Below the pieces are notes generated by a model. It had not been told where the DNA came from and made no database searches. It saw only the letters and a list, made by a program, of their open reading frames with translations. The position numbers and the translations under genes are program-made. A DNA stretch of 64,000 nt from VYFG01 sp965221795 (lineage in GTDB: Bacteria; Pseudomonadota; Gammaproteobacteria; Arenicellales; Poriferihabitantaceae): assembly GCA_965221795.1 (NCBI GenBank), contig OZ244914.1, positions 1,674,001 through 1,738,000 of the forward strand, in the 5' to 3' direction. Shown piece after piece: positions 44,728 to 53,795 of the stretch (position 1 is its first letter; each line of letters opens with the position of its first letter).

Positions 44728-45804
44728 TCAACAGAGGTGTGGTTTTGCCAGATATTCGGCCGAGGACATTTCATGCAGTCGGCTGACCGTGCGACGGAAG
44801 GGGTCTGCGAGGCGCTTGCCTGTATACAACGCATCCGGGGGGGCTGCAGCGGACAGGATCAGGTTGACCGCTTGGTCATACAGCACATCCACCAACTCGA
44901 TCAGTCGTCGGGCCGGGTCGTTTTGACTATTGTCCAGGACCGGGATATTGGTCAGCAAAAGGGTATGGAACTGGCGTCCGATCTCGACATAATCCGAACG
45001 GGAGCGATTGCCTTCACATAAGACCGGGAAATCGAACCACACCACCCCGGCCCCGGTGGCCACAACAGGAATGTTACGGCCTGCAATCTGGATGTGGTCC
45101 TGGCCGGATTCATGGATGCCGGCCAGGTTTCGGAAGGTGTTCCGGATTGCGGTATCGGTTTCCGGGCCCAGTCGGGAATGGTAAACGGAGCTTTCCTGCA
45201 AGAACGCCATGCGATAATCGTGCCCGCGGTCCACTGGCAAGAGGAGGGTATGCCGCTCAAGCAATTGGATGGCCGGCAGGAAGCGGTCGCGTTGGAGTCC
45301 GCTGCGGTAGAGCTCCGATACCGGGGTGTTGGAAGTGGTGACCAGCACCACGCCTTCCGCAAACAGGGTTTGCAGCAAACCATAGAGAATCATGGCATCC
45401 GTAATATCGGTCACGACGAATTCATCCAGGCAAAGCACCGGGTACCGTGCGGCCAGTTCGGTAGCGACTTGATGCAGTGGGTCCTGGCGTTCCCCGAGGG
45501 ACTGGCGACGTTGGTGTACCCATTGCATGAAACGATGGAAATGGATCCTCCAGGCCATGCCATCGGGCAGTGCCCGGTAGAAGAAGTTCATTACCAGGGT
45601 TTTGCCGGTACCCACCCCGCCCCAAAGATAAAGGCCCCGTAGCCGCTCACGTCGTTGCCAGCGCCGGTACCAGGGCACTGAGCGCAGGTCGAGAATGTCC
45701 CGATGGAGGGCATCTAGATGCTGGAGTGCTTCAAGTTGGGCCGGGTCCGAGCGGATCAGGCACTGCCCAATATATTGCTGGTACAGGCCGGAGGGGGTAG
45801 CCAT
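44728..45804 (-). CDS. zapE: Cell division protein ZapE (AFG1-like ATPase)
   Basis: ZapE is an AFG1-family ATPase that affects Z-ring stability. Walker A is GGVGTGKTLVMNFFY near residue 62, Walker B is VLCLDEFVVTDITDAMIL near residue 127, and the arginine-rich block TSNTPVSELYRSGLQRDRFLP follows. It has 358 residues. A six-base gap separates it from the upstream yrfG-like gene on the same strand. Confidence 0.94.
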   Translation of the reverse strand: MATPSGLYQQYIGQCLIRSDPAQLEALQHLDALHRDILDLRSVPWYRRWQRRERLRGLYLWGGVGTGKTLVMNFFYRALPDGMAWRIHFHRFMQWVHQRRQSLGERQDPLHQVATELAARYPVLCLDEFVVTDITDAMILYGLLQTLFAEGVVLVTTSNTPVSELYRSGLQRDRFLPAIQLLERHTLLLPVDRGHDYRMAFLQESSVYHSRLGPETDTAIRNTFRNLAGIHESGQDHIQIAGRNIPVVATGAGVVWFDFPVLCEGNRSRSDYVEIGRQFHTLLLTNIPVLDNSQNDPARRLIELVDVLYDQAVNLILSAAAPPDALYTGKRLADPFRRTVSRLHEMSSAEYLAKPHLC

Positions 45805-45810
45805 CAGGCA

Positions 45811-46515
45811 TCAGTGCAGCGGGATGATCTGGTGGAAATCATCCAGTTCCGGATATCCCGTGGCGGGTTGTGGGGGTTCCATCAGGTCCGGTTGCCGGAT
45901 CGACAGCAGCCAGCCGATGCCAAAATTATGGGCGGCATCCAGAACATGGACATTGTCATCAATCAACAGGCTCCGTTCGGCCTGGTACTCCATCTGTCGT
46001 TGGAGCAACTGCCAGAACCTCGGGGTTTCCTTGCAGGAATGCAGTTCGTGTGAACTGACGATCCGATCAAAATAAGGGCCCAGGGAAACTTTTGAAAACT
46101 TGAGCTTGATGACATCCGGGTGGGCATTGGTTGCCAATACCGTCCTCTTGCCGATTTCCCGGAGCCAAGTGAGAAATTCCATGACGCTGGGCCGCAGCCG
46201 GATCAGGTGGCGTACTTCCCGTTTCAGAGCTGGAATGTCCATGTTCAGGTATTCACTCCAGTAATGGAGGTTGTACCAGTCCAGGGTCCCGCGGATTTCG
46301 TGCATATGGGGCAAGGTGCGGGCCACGGCTTCTGCATGAGAAAGACGATACTGTTCGGCATATCGCTGGGGCACATGCACTTTCCAGAAGTAGTTGTCAA
46401 AATGGAGATCCAGCAGGGTTCCGTCCATGTCCAGGAAGACCGTATCAATCGACGGCCAGTGCGGCATGGGCACGGCCCTGTCGGGCAGAATGGGCTGGGA
46501 TTCGGGTGTGGTCAT
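45811..46515 (-). CDS. yrfG: GMP/IMP nucleotidase YrfG
   Basis: A HAD-superfamily 5'-nucleotidase. Motif I is VFLDMDGTLLDLHFDNYFWKV, which also matches the YrfG subgroup. Motif II is VLATNAHPDVI and motif III/IV is SLLIDDNVHVLDAAHNFGIG. It has 234 residues. It diverges from nudE, its neighbour in E. coli as well, which supports the name. Confidence 0.92.
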   Translation of the reverse strand: MTTPESQPILPDRAVPMPHWPSIDTVFLDMDGTLLDLHFDNYFWKVHVPQRYAEQYRLSHAEAVARTLPHMHEIRGTLDWYNLHYWSEYLNMDIPALKREVRHLIRLRPSVMEFLTWLREIGKRTVLATNAHPDVIKLKFSKVSLGPYFDRIVSSHELHSCKETPRFWQLLQRQMEYQAERSLLIDDNVHVLDAAHNFGIGWLLSIRQPDLMEPPQPATGYPELDDFHQIIPLH

Positions 46516-46577
46516 GGATAAGGATACCGGATGGGTGATTCAGGTACAATCGGATCGGGTCTCATGCAGTGTTGGAC

Positions 46578-47123
46578 ATGTCCAAACCACGAATTCTATC
46601 AACATCGACCGTCGCCCGGTCACGCTTGTTCCGGGTGGAGGCGCTGGACTTGAGATTCCGCAATGGTCGGCAGGCCAACTTCGAATGCCTGAAGGCGCAG
46701 GGGAATGGGGTGGTGATGGTGGCCGCGGTGGATGGTGATGAATGCATCCTGGTTCGGGAGTATGCCGTCGGATTTGACCGCTATGAGCTTGGCTTCGTCA
46801 AGGGCAAAATCGATGCCGGTGAGACGGCGGCCGAGGCCGCAAGGCGGGAACTGGCAGAAGAAATCGGATATGCGCCGGATAGACTGGAAGTTCTGCGCTG
46901 GGTGACCACCAGCCCGGGCTACAGTGATTTTCGCACCCATTTGTTCCTTGCTTCCGGACTGAAACCGACATTGCAACAGGGTGGTGACGAAATAGAGCCG
47001 CTGGAGCCGGTCCGCTGGCCGTTGGACCGGATGGCACGGCTGTATGACCATGCCGAGGTGACGGATGCGCGAACCCTGTACCTGTTGCAATGGCTGGAAA
47101 GGCGATATGTCCAGGGCAAATAA
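46578..47123 (+). CDS. nudE: ADP compounds hydrolase NudE (Nudix)
   Basis: Hydrolyses ADP-ribose, NADH and related compounds. The Nudix box GKIDAGETAAEAARRELAEEIGY is complete with all catalytic glutamates. Flanking sequence (ECILVREYAVGFDRYELGFVKG) is that of NudE. ATG 46578 gives MSKPRILSTSTVARSRLFRVE; GTG 46569 is possible. Its end overlaps the start of cysQ by 17 bases, so the two nucleotide-clearing enzymes are co-expressed. Confidence 0.93.
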   Translation: MSKPRILSTSTVARSRLFRVEALDLRFRNGRQANFECLKAQGNGVVMVAAVDGDECILVREYAVGFDRYELGFVKGKIDAGETAAEAARRELAEEIGYAPDRLEVLRWVTTSPGYSDFRTHLFLASGLKPTLQQGGDEIEPLEPVRWPLDRMARLYDHAEVTDARTLYLLQWLERRYVQGK

Positions 47124-47946
47124 CAAGTGCCGTCCCGATATCCGGGAGATTGTGACCCTGGCGAAACGGGCTGGGGAAGCCATCATCGAGGTGTATGAAC
47201 ATTTTGACCTGGAGGTGGAGATCAAGGGCGATGGTTCACCGCTTACCTTAGCGGACCGGCGGTCCCATGAATGCATCGAGAAGGGGCTGTTGCAGCTGAC
47301 GCCGGAGATTCCGCTGTTGTCGGAAGAGTCAGCGCAGTCGGTATTGGAAAATCGATTCCACTGGAATCGCTTCTGGTTGGTGGACCCGCTGGATGGGACC
47401 CGGGAGTTCCTACGTCGCAACCATGAGTTTACGGTCAACATTGCCCTGATCGAGGAGCAGCAGCCGGTATGGGGAGTGGTTCATACTCCGGTGACCGGAA
47501 TTACGTACTATGGCATCCGGTCGGAAGGGGCCTTTTGTCAGCGCCCGGATGGAACCGAGAAGCGCATTGTGGTCCGAAAGAGGGACCCCCGGCAAACGGT
47601 TATGGCGGTGAGCCGCTCCCATGCCGGGGTAAATGTCCGGCGCTATCGGCAAAACCTGGAACGCATCATTGGACCGGTTACCCTGGCCCATATGGGGAGT
47701 TCCCTGAAGATCTGTCTGGTGGCGGAAGGGAAAGCGGATGTCTACCCAAGGTTGAGCCCGACATCGGAGTGGGATACGGCGGCTGCCCATTGCGTCCTTG
47801 AGGCTGCTGGAGGCCGTATGATGCAGACCGATGGGTCGCCGCTGATCTACAACAAGCCGGCAATTCTCAATCCCTGGTTTCTTGCCTGCGGTGATCCAGG
47901 TGTGGACTGGTACAAGGCTGCCGGAGGGATTCGGGAACGGGAGTAA
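47107..47946 (+). CDS. cysQ: 3'(2'),5'-bisphosphate nucleotidase CysQ
   Basis: Removes 3'-phosphoadenosine 5'-phosphate made in sulfate assimilation and lipid or CoA transfer. The metal-binding motifs of the inositol-phosphatase fold are WLVDPLDGTREFLRRNHEFTVNIAL and SEWDTAAAHCVLEAAGG, with PLLSEES upstream. It has about 279 residues from ATG 47107. The frame before that lies inside nudE and is not used. Confidence 0.94.
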   Translation: MSRANNKCRPDIREIVTLAKRAGEAIIEVYEHFDLEVEIKGDGSPLTLADRRSHECIEKGLLQLTPEIPLLSEESAQSVLENRFHWNRFWLVDPLDGTREFLRRNHEFTVNIALIEEQQPVWGVVHTPVTGITYYGIRSEGAFCQRPDGTEKRIVVRKRDPRQTVMAVSRSHAGVNVRRYRQNLERIIGPVTLAHMGSSLKICLVAEGKADVYPRLSPTSEWDTAAAHCVLEAAGGRMMQTDGSPLIYNKPAILNPWFLACGDPGVDWYKAAGGIRERE

Positions 47947-48225
47947 AATTCGGTCAGCTACCCAACCGGTCGTGCGGGAATTCCAAAGGGCGATGCGCGT
48001 AGAGTCTCCCCGCTGGCCCGGGCTTATCCCGGATGGCCGGGAGAACACCGGGCCGATTCCCCGGAACCTGCCTCCCGCCATTCCCGGACCCCCTGACAGC
48101 ACCCTAAAAGGGAATATTCCATTTTCGAATTAGGGTGACATTCCCTACATTAGCAGTTGACCTGACCTCCCGCAAAGGGTAGTCTCACGCCCCCTAGATT
48201 TTTGTCGCGGGAGACCTTAAGAACC

Positions 48226-49269
48226 ATGCGTATCGCACTCATCGGCGTTTCCGGTTCCGGTAAAGGTGAACAGGCCAGACGGCTGGCCAAAAAATATCGC
48301 ATTCCCCATATTTCGACGGGAGACCTGTTGCGTGAGCTGTCCCGCCAGGAGCAGTTGTCGGCACCGGACCAGCACGCACTGGAAGAGGGCCAGATGGTGT
48401 CGGATGAGGTGGTCCGGGAACTGCTGGAGGCACGCCTCAGAAAACGGGACACCAAGCGGGGGTTTGTGATCGATGGGTATCCGCGGAACATCCCTCAGGC
48501 CCAATCCCTGGATAACTTGCTGGGGATGTTGGGGCGTCCGCTGCAAATTGCCGTCTACATCGAAATGGAAGATGCCCAACTCGTCAAGCGCAATGTGGGC
48601 CGGCAGGTCTGTACGGACTGTGGGCAGATCTTCAATCGGTATTTTTCACCGCCGAAGGAGCCGGATGTATGTGATCATTGCGGCGCATCCCTTCGGGTTC
48701 GCAGGAAAGATACCCCCCAAGCGGTGGAGTGGCGGGTGGACGAGCACAAGAAAAAAACGGTTCCACTCATTACCTATTTCAAGGCGCAGCACAAACTCCG
48801 GACCGTGCTGGCCCAAGGATCCGTGGACGAGATTCACCAGGATATGTGTTTGATCGTCGACCTGGAAGTCAGGCCACTGGAAACAGAAGCGATTGTCATG
48901 GCAGCCGATCCCACCGGCAGTGAGGTGGATACGGTCATTGCTGGCGGACAGATCAACCGGATCGTAAAGCCTACTCCCCCCGAGATTCACGCGATCAATC
49001 CCCCCCGGACGGCCCCGGCCCGAAAGAGCAAGCAAAAGTCCAATGCGGCCCAGTCGACAAAGACAGCGGTTGCCAGGAAACCTGCCCGTGCCAAAGCCGC
49101 TCCTGGGCAAGCCGGAACGGTGCCACCGTCGTCCCCAAAGGCTGGGAAAGCGGATGCCTCCACTGCGGCGATATCCACTCACTGCAAATCGGCGACCGTC
49201 AAAAACCCTTCGAAAAAGCCTGTCCAGAAGACTTCCTTGCCCCATGAGGCTGCGACCAGTCAGAGATGA
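48226..49269 (+). CDS. adk: Adenylate kinase with a long basic C-terminal tail
   Basis: Interconverts AMP, ADP and ATP. The P-loop is GVSGSGKGEQ, followed by STGDLLREL, DGYPRNIPQAQSLD and a zinc-type LID with four cysteines (CTDCGQIFNRYF and CDHCG). The kinase ends near residue 225. About 120 further residues are rich in Ala, Lys, Pro and Ser (ARKSKQKSNAAQSTKTAVAR, KPARAKAAPGQ), resembling histone-H1-like or nucleic-acid-binding tails. Such a tail is not usual in adenylate kinases. hemB begins seven bases later. Confidence 0.93.
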   Translation: MRIALIGVSGSGKGEQARRLAKKYRIPHISTGDLLRELSRQEQLSAPDQHALEEGQMVSDEVVRELLEARLRKRDTKRGFVIDGYPRNIPQAQSLDNLLGMLGRPLQIAVYIEMEDAQLVKRNVGRQVCTDCGQIFNRYFSPPKEPDVCDHCGASLRVRRKDTPQAVEWRVDEHKKKTVPLITYFKAQHKLRTVLAQGSVDEIHQDMCLIVDLEVRPLETEAIVMAADPTGSEVDTVIAGGQINRIVKPTPPEIHAINPPRTAPARKSKQKSNAAQSTKTAVARKPARAKAAPGQAGTVPPSSPKAGKADASTAAISTHCKSATVKNPSKKPVQKTSLPHEAATSQR

Positions 49270-49276
49270 TCCATCC

Positions 49277-50290
49277 GTGAGTCGACACGCCTTTGCCCTG
49301 TCCTATCCCGCAAGCCGGCCCCGCCGCATGCGTCGGGATGATTTCAGCCGCCGGCTGATGCGCGAGAATCGTCTGTCGACCGCCGATCTGCTGCAACCAC
49401 TATTCATTTGTGAGGGCCAGGATTATGCGGAGGCGATTCCCTCCATGCCGGGGGTTTGCCGGCTAAGCCCGGACCGGGCGGCCACCCAATGCCGCACCTT
49501 GTATGATTTGGGCATTCCCGCTGTGATCCTGTTCCCGGTGACTCCGGCATCCATGAAGTCCGAAGGGGCGGAGCAAGCCTGGAACCCGGAGGGCTTGGTG
49601 CAGCGTACCATTCGTATGATCAAGGATCGGGTTCCGGACATGGGCATCATTACCGATGTAGCCCTCGACCCATACACTAGTCATGGTCAGGATGGCCTGC
49701 TGGATGCCAGCGGGTATGTGGTCAATGATGCCACCGTGGAAGCACTGGTCCGCCAGTCGCTGTCGCACGTCGAGGCCGGGGCGGATGTGGTGTCTCCGTC
49801 CGACATGATGGATGGACGCATCGGTGCTATTCGTGCCGCCTTCGAATCCTCTGGCCATCCCCATACCCGCATTCTGGCCTATTCCGCGAAATATGCATCC
49901 CATTTCTACAGCCCCTTCCGCGAGGCCGTCGATTCGGCCTCCCATCTTGCTGGAGGAGACAAGTCGACCTATCAAATGGATGTGGCGAATACCGATGAGG
50001 CATTGCGGGAAGTGGCACTGGATATTCAGGAGGGGGCAGATATGGTGATGGTCAAGCCCGGAACCCTGTATCTGGATGTGATCTGGAGGGTAAAGCAGGC
50101 ATTCGGTATGCCCACCTTTGCCTACCATGTCAGTGGCGAGTACGCCATGCTGAAAGCTGCGTGTGATCAGGGTTGGTTGGACGAGCGTGAAGTCGTGCTG
50201 GAAACCCTGATGGCATTCCGGCGTGCTGGCTGTGATGGGGTCGTGACCTATTTTGCGGAAGCCGCCGCCCGCTGGCTGGATGACATCTGA
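49277..50290 (+). CDS. hemB: Porphobilinogen synthase HemB
   Basis: Condenses two 5-aminolevulinates in heme synthesis. GTG 49277 gives VSRHAFALSYPASRPRRMRRDD, the normal start, and 337 residues. The Schiff-base lysine is in MVMVKPGTLYLDVI and the second lysine in YSAKYASHFYSPFREA. The metal loop reads DVALDPYTSHGQDG, lacking the three zinc cysteines, so it is of the magnesium-type class. Confidence 0.95.
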   Translation: MSRHAFALSYPASRPRRMRRDDFSRRLMRENRLSTADLLQPLFICEGQDYAEAIPSMPGVCRLSPDRAATQCRTLYDLGIPAVILFPVTPASMKSEGAEQAWNPEGLVQRTIRMIKDRVPDMGIITDVALDPYTSHGQDGLLDASGYVVNDATVEALVRQSLSHVEAGADVVSPSDMMDGRIGAIRAAFESSGHPHTRILAYSAKYASHFYSPFREAVDSASHLAGGDKSTYQMDVANTDEALREVALDIQEGADMVMVKPGTLYLDVIWRVKQAFGMPTFAYHVSGEYAMLKAACDQGWLDEREVVLETLMAFRRAGCDGVVTYFAEAAARWLDDI

Positions 50291-50314
50291 ATTCTGGCCT
50301 TCTTTGAAGCGGTT

Positions 50315-50343
50315 TTGGCGATGTGGTCACAGGCAGGTACAAT
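50315..50343 (+). promoter_or_regulatory. Candidate sigma-70 promoter for the ubiE group
   Basis: TTGGCG and TACAAT are separated by 17 bases, ending 29 bases before the ATG at 50373. This suits transcription of the DUF971-ubiE-ubiJ-ubiB run. By-eye call. Confidence 0.4.
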
Positions 50344-50372
50344 AGACAGCCATTCACTCCCCATTCGCAGCT

Positions 50373-50738
50373 ATGACCCACCCCACTCCGACTGAAATCA
50401 ACCTCAATCGCAAGACCCGGATGCTGGCGGTCTCGTTCGATGATGGCAGCCATTTTGAAATGAGCTGTGAGTACCTGCGGGTCCATTCGCCCTCTGCTGA
50501 GGTTCAGGGACATGGTCCCGGCCAGGAAGTCCTCCAGCTTGGCAAGGAAGATGTCAACATCGAGAGCATTGAGCCGGTGGGGAATTATGCCATCAAGCCG
50601 CGCTTCAGTGACGGCCATGACAGCGGCATTTTTTCCTGGGAAACACTGTATATTTTGGGTGTGAACCAAGGACTCAACTGGGCCCGGTACCTGGAAAAAC
50701 TGGAACAGTCCGGCCATCCGCGCAAGCGACATGACTGA
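50373..50738 (+). CDS. DUF971-family protein
   Basis: A small protein resembling the N-terminal domain of gamma-butyrobetaine hydroxylase. The family pattern is FDDGSHFEMSCEYLRVHSPSAEVQGHG, then GNYAIKPRFSDGHDSGIFSWETLY. It has 121 residues. It lies immediately upstream of ubiE. DUF971 genes are often near iron-sulfur or quinone genes, but no function is assigned here. Confidence 0.88.
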   Translation: MTHPTPTEINLNRKTRMLAVSFDDGSHFEMSCEYLRVHSPSAEVQGHGPGQEVLQLGKEDVNIESIEPVGNYAIKPRFSDGHDSGIFSWETLYILGVNQGLNWARYLEKLEQSGHPRKRHD

Positions 50739-50774
50739 GCGCTGCGGGTGGACCAGGAACCACAGGACGAATCG

Positions 50775-51524
50775 ATGACGGAACGCCGCCGAACCCACTT
50801 CGGCTTTCGCGAGGTGGAGCTTGCACACAAGGCCGGGCTGGTCGAGGAGGTGTTCCGTTCCGTCGCCGGGCGCTATGATCTGATGAATGATCTCATGTCT
50901 TTCGGGTTGCATCGCCTGTGGAAACGGTTCGCGGTTTCCCAAAGTGGGCTTCAGTCGGGCCAATGGGCCCTGGATGTGGCGGCGGGCAGCGGGGACATGA
51001 GCCAACTGATGGCCGCCCGGGTTGGCCCTCGGGGGCAGGTCGTGATGACGGATATTAATGCGGCCATGCTGCAGCCAGGGCGGTCTCGGTTGATTGATCG
51101 CGGGCACATCGGAAATATCACCTATACGCTCATGGATGCTGAGAGCCTCTGCTTTGGCAACGGCAGGTTTGATTGCGTCTGCATCGCCTTCGGCTTGCGG
51201 AATGTGACCCAAAAGGAGCGCACCCTGACAGAATTGTATCGTGTGCTCAAGCCCGGGGGGCGTCTACTGGTACTGGAGTTTTCAAAGCTTCTCTTGCCAT
51301 TCCTGGAGAGAGTCTACGATACCTATTCCTTTCAGGTCATCCCGCGTCTCGGCCTGTGGGTCTCCGGGGACGAGGCCAGCTATCGATATCTGGTGGAATC
51401 GATCCGGTGCCATCCAGACCAATCTGCCCTGCAAGCCATGATGCAGGAGGTCGGTTTCGATTCGGTTCGGGTCAACAATCTGAGCGGCGGAATTGTAGCG
51501 TTACATGTGGGGTTTCGCTATTGA
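50775..51524 (+). CDS. ubiE: Ubiquinone/menaquinone C-methyltransferase UbiE
   Basis: Methylates the benzoquinol or naphthol ring in quinone synthesis. The signature FRSVAGRYDLMNDLMSFGLHRLWKR is near the N-terminus, the SAM loop is ALDVAAGSGDMSQLM, and DCVCIAFGLRNVTQKERTLTE follows. It has about 249 residues from ATG 50775; a GTG nine codons up is also open. It is translationally coupled to ubiJ. Confidence 0.95.
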   Translation: MTERRRTHFGFREVELAHKAGLVEEVFRSVAGRYDLMNDLMSFGLHRLWKRFAVSQSGLQSGQWALDVAAGSGDMSQLMAARVGPRGQVVMTDINAAMLQPGRSRLIDRGHIGNITYTLMDAESLCFGNGRFDCVCIAFGLRNVTQKERTLTELYRVLKPGGRLLVLEFSKLLLPFLERVYDTYSFQVIPRLGLWVSGDEASYRYLVESIRCHPDQSALQAMMQEVGFDSVRVNNLSGGIVALHVGFRY

Positions 51525-52156
51525 AACCAACGATTCCCCCGTTCCTGTTTGAATGGGCCAACCGTGGGCTACGGGAGGTGCTGTCGGTCGACCCCGACAC
51601 GGCTCGGGAGTGCGGTCGGTTGGAGGGCAAGGTATTCTGCATTGTCCTTACCCTGCCCTCGATGATGTTCTATCTGGTACCGGAGCCCGGAGGCCTGCGG
51701 CTCAAGCCGGAGATGGAAGTGGAGCCGGATGTCACTCTCACTGGTTCGGCGGCGGCTTTCCTTCAACTCACCGCCCGCGGCCCATCCAGTAGGGTACTCA
51801 CCGATGGCAAGGTCACCATGCAAGGCGATGTGCAGGCCGGGCAGGCCTTGCAGCGGGTGCTGTCTCAATTTGACTTTGACTGGGAGGAACTGCTGGCGCG
51901 ACGCTTCGGCGACTTGCCCGCCCGACGGTTGGGCAATGTCCTTCGACAGACCGCCCGCTGGGCGGGAGAGAGCACACACCTCTCGCGGGAGAATCTGGCC
52001 GACCTGTTGGTTGAGGAGCACCGTCTGGCGGTCAGCACCACGGCCTTGCGGCGGCTGGAAGCACAGGTGGCCCGCTTGCGAGCAGATACCGACCGCCTGA
52101 GCCGGCGAGTGGAGCATCTGGAAATGGCTCGGGGGGGCATCGAACCAACGGACTGA
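51521..52156 (+). CDS. ubiJ: Ubiquinone biosynthesis accessory factor UbiJ
   Basis: UbiJ is an SCP2-type lipid-binding scaffold of the Ubi complex. The TTG at 51521 overlaps the ubiE stop and gives LKPTIPPFLFEWANRGL. The SCP2 domain includes LTLTGSAAAFLQL-like sequence (VTLTGSAAAFLQLTARG) and GDVQAGQALQRVLSQFDFDWEELL. A coiled coil ends the protein (ALRRLEAQVARLRADTDRL). The order ubiE-ubiJ-ubiB is as in E. coli. Confidence 0.9.
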   Translation: MKPTIPPFLFEWANRGLREVLSVDPDTARECGRLEGKVFCIVLTLPSMMFYLVPEPGGLRLKPEMEVEPDVTLTGSAAAFLQLTARGPSSRVLTDGKVTMQGDVQAGQALQRVLSQFDFDWEELLARRFGDLPARRLGNVLRQTARWAGESTHLSRENLADLLVEEHRLAVSTTALRRLEAQVARLRADTDRLSRRVEHLEMARGGIEPTD

Positions 52157-52160
52157 AAAC

Positions 52161-53795
52161 ATGTTATCCAATATCTGGCATCTGTACCGTATCGCAAGGG
52201 TTTTCTTGCGCCATAGTCTGGACGAGTTGGTTTTGTCGCTCCGGCTGGCGCGTCCCATGGCACTGGTACTCAAGTTGGTACCAGGCCGGTGGCGGAGCCA
52301 TCAGGATAAGCCCCGAGGAGTGCGGCTACGCTTGGCATTGCAGGAACTCGGCCCGGTTTTCGTCAAGTTCGGTCAGTTGCTCTCCACTCGACCCGACCTG
52401 GTACCGGAGGATATCCATCGGGAATTGGTGGAACTGCAGGACAAAGTTCCGCCATTTGCTGGAACTGAAGCCCGGGCAATCATCGAGAAGGCCTACGGGG
52501 ATGCTCTCGAAAACCACTTCAGCCATTTCGAAACCGAGCCTACGGCATCGGCTTCGATTGCCCAGGTACATAATGCAACCTTGCAGGATGGGACCGAGGT
52601 CGTGGTGAAGGTGATTCGCCCGGGAATTGAAAATATCATTCGGCGGGATATCTCACTGCTCCAGAAACTGGCGGACTTGGCTGAAAAATACTGGTCAGAA
52701 TCCCCCCGCCTCAAGCCACGGGAGATTGTGGATGATTACGAATGCACGATCCGGGATGAACTGAACCTGATGCGAGAAGCAGCCAATGCCAGCCAGCTCC
52801 GGATCAACTTCAGAGGATCGGATATCATTTATGTCCCTGAAGTTTTTTTTGACCATTGCCGACGCAACGTGATGGTGATGGAAAGGATTTACGGAATTCC
52901 CATCCGCGACTTGGAAGCGATCAAGGCTGCAGGCATTGACCTCAAGCAACTGGCTCATCATGGGGTAGAAATATTTTTCACCCAAGCGTTCCGGGATGGT
53001 TTCTTCCATGCGGACATGCATCCAGGCAACATTTTTGTTTCAGAAACCGGTCAATATCGGGCCATTGATTTTGGCATCATGGGCACGTTAAATGAAGTGG
53101 ACAAACGGTACTTGGCAGAGAACCTGCTCGGGTTTTTCAATCGGGATTATCATGCAGTGGCGGACGCCCATGTCCGTGCTGGCTGGGTGCCTCCGGATAC
53201 CCGGGTAGAACAGTTCGAGGGGGAAATCCGGACCGTCTGTGAGCCCATTTTTGCCAAACCCATCAGCGAGATTTCGTTTGGCAAGCTATTGATTGACCTC
53301 CTGCGCATTGCCCATCGCTACAAAATGCCGATTCAACCGCAATTGGTGCTGTTGCAGAAAACCCTGCTGAATATTGAAGGCCTGGGCCGCCAGCTCTATG
53401 CAGACCTGGATTTGTGGGAGACCGCCAAGCCGTTTCTGGAACGCTGGATGAACGAACAGATTGGTCCTCGCGCCGCCTGGCGTTCGCTACGTCGGGAATT
53501 GCCCAATCTGGCCACCTTGGCACCGGAAATTCCCGCCCTGACATACCAGTTGCTGGATCGTCTCAAGAAAGGTGAATTGACCATTTCGACCCAGGACCGA
53601 GAAATTGCCATCCTGCGCCGTGCGGTCGAAACCATATCCCATCGAACCATCTGCCTTACCGGGGGACTGTCTCTGGCGGTATTGGCCTTGATCCTCGCGC
53701 AGGAGGGCATGTTGGAAAATGTGTCGCCTTGGATCTGGTGGTTGGGAGGGGCCGGGGTCGCGCTGGTTGTCATGAGCTGGTTCCGCAGGGGATGA
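52161..53795 (+). CDS. ubiB: Ubiquinone biosynthesis protein UbiB
   Basis: An atypical kinase/ATPase-like membrane protein needed for the hydroxylation steps of ubiquinone synthesis. The family KxGQ motif is FVKFGQLLSTRPDLVPEDI, the alanine-rich loop is ASASIAQVH, and FHADMHPGNIFV and AIDFGIMG supply the catalytic and metal sites. Two C-terminal membrane helices follow. It has 544 residues. The stop overlaps the following gene's start. Confidence 0.95.
   Translation: MLSNIWHLYRIARVFLRHSLDELVLSLRLARPMALVLKLVPGRWRSHQDKPRGVRLRLALQELGPVFVKFGQLLSTRPDLVPEDIHRELVELQDKVPPFAGTEARAIIEKAYGDALENHFSHFETEPTASASIAQVHNATLQDGTEVVVKVIRPGIENIIRRDISLLQKLADLAEKYWSESPRLKPREIVDDYECTIRDELNLMREAANASQLRINFRGSDIIYVPEVFFDHCRRNVMVMERIYGIPIRDLEAIKAAGIDLKQLAHHGVEIFFTQAFRDGFFHADMHPGNIFVSETGQYRAIDFGIMGTLNEVDKRYLAENLLGFFNRDYHAVADAHVRAGWVPPDTRVEQFEGEIRTVCEPIFAKPISEISFGKLLIDLLRIAHRYKMPIQPQLVLLQKTLLNIEGLGRQLYADLDLWETAKPFLERWMNEQIGPRAAWRSLRRELPNLATLAPEIPALTYQLLDRLKKGELTISTQDREIAILRRAVETISHRTICLTGGLSLAVLALILAQEGMLENVSPWIWWLGGAGVALVVMSWFRRG

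Noticed and set aside
43328..44731. A long open frame (467 codons) on the minus strand opposite metA
   Set aside because: It lies antisense to a clear MetA, has no family motifs and no ribosome site; it is a by-product of codon bias.
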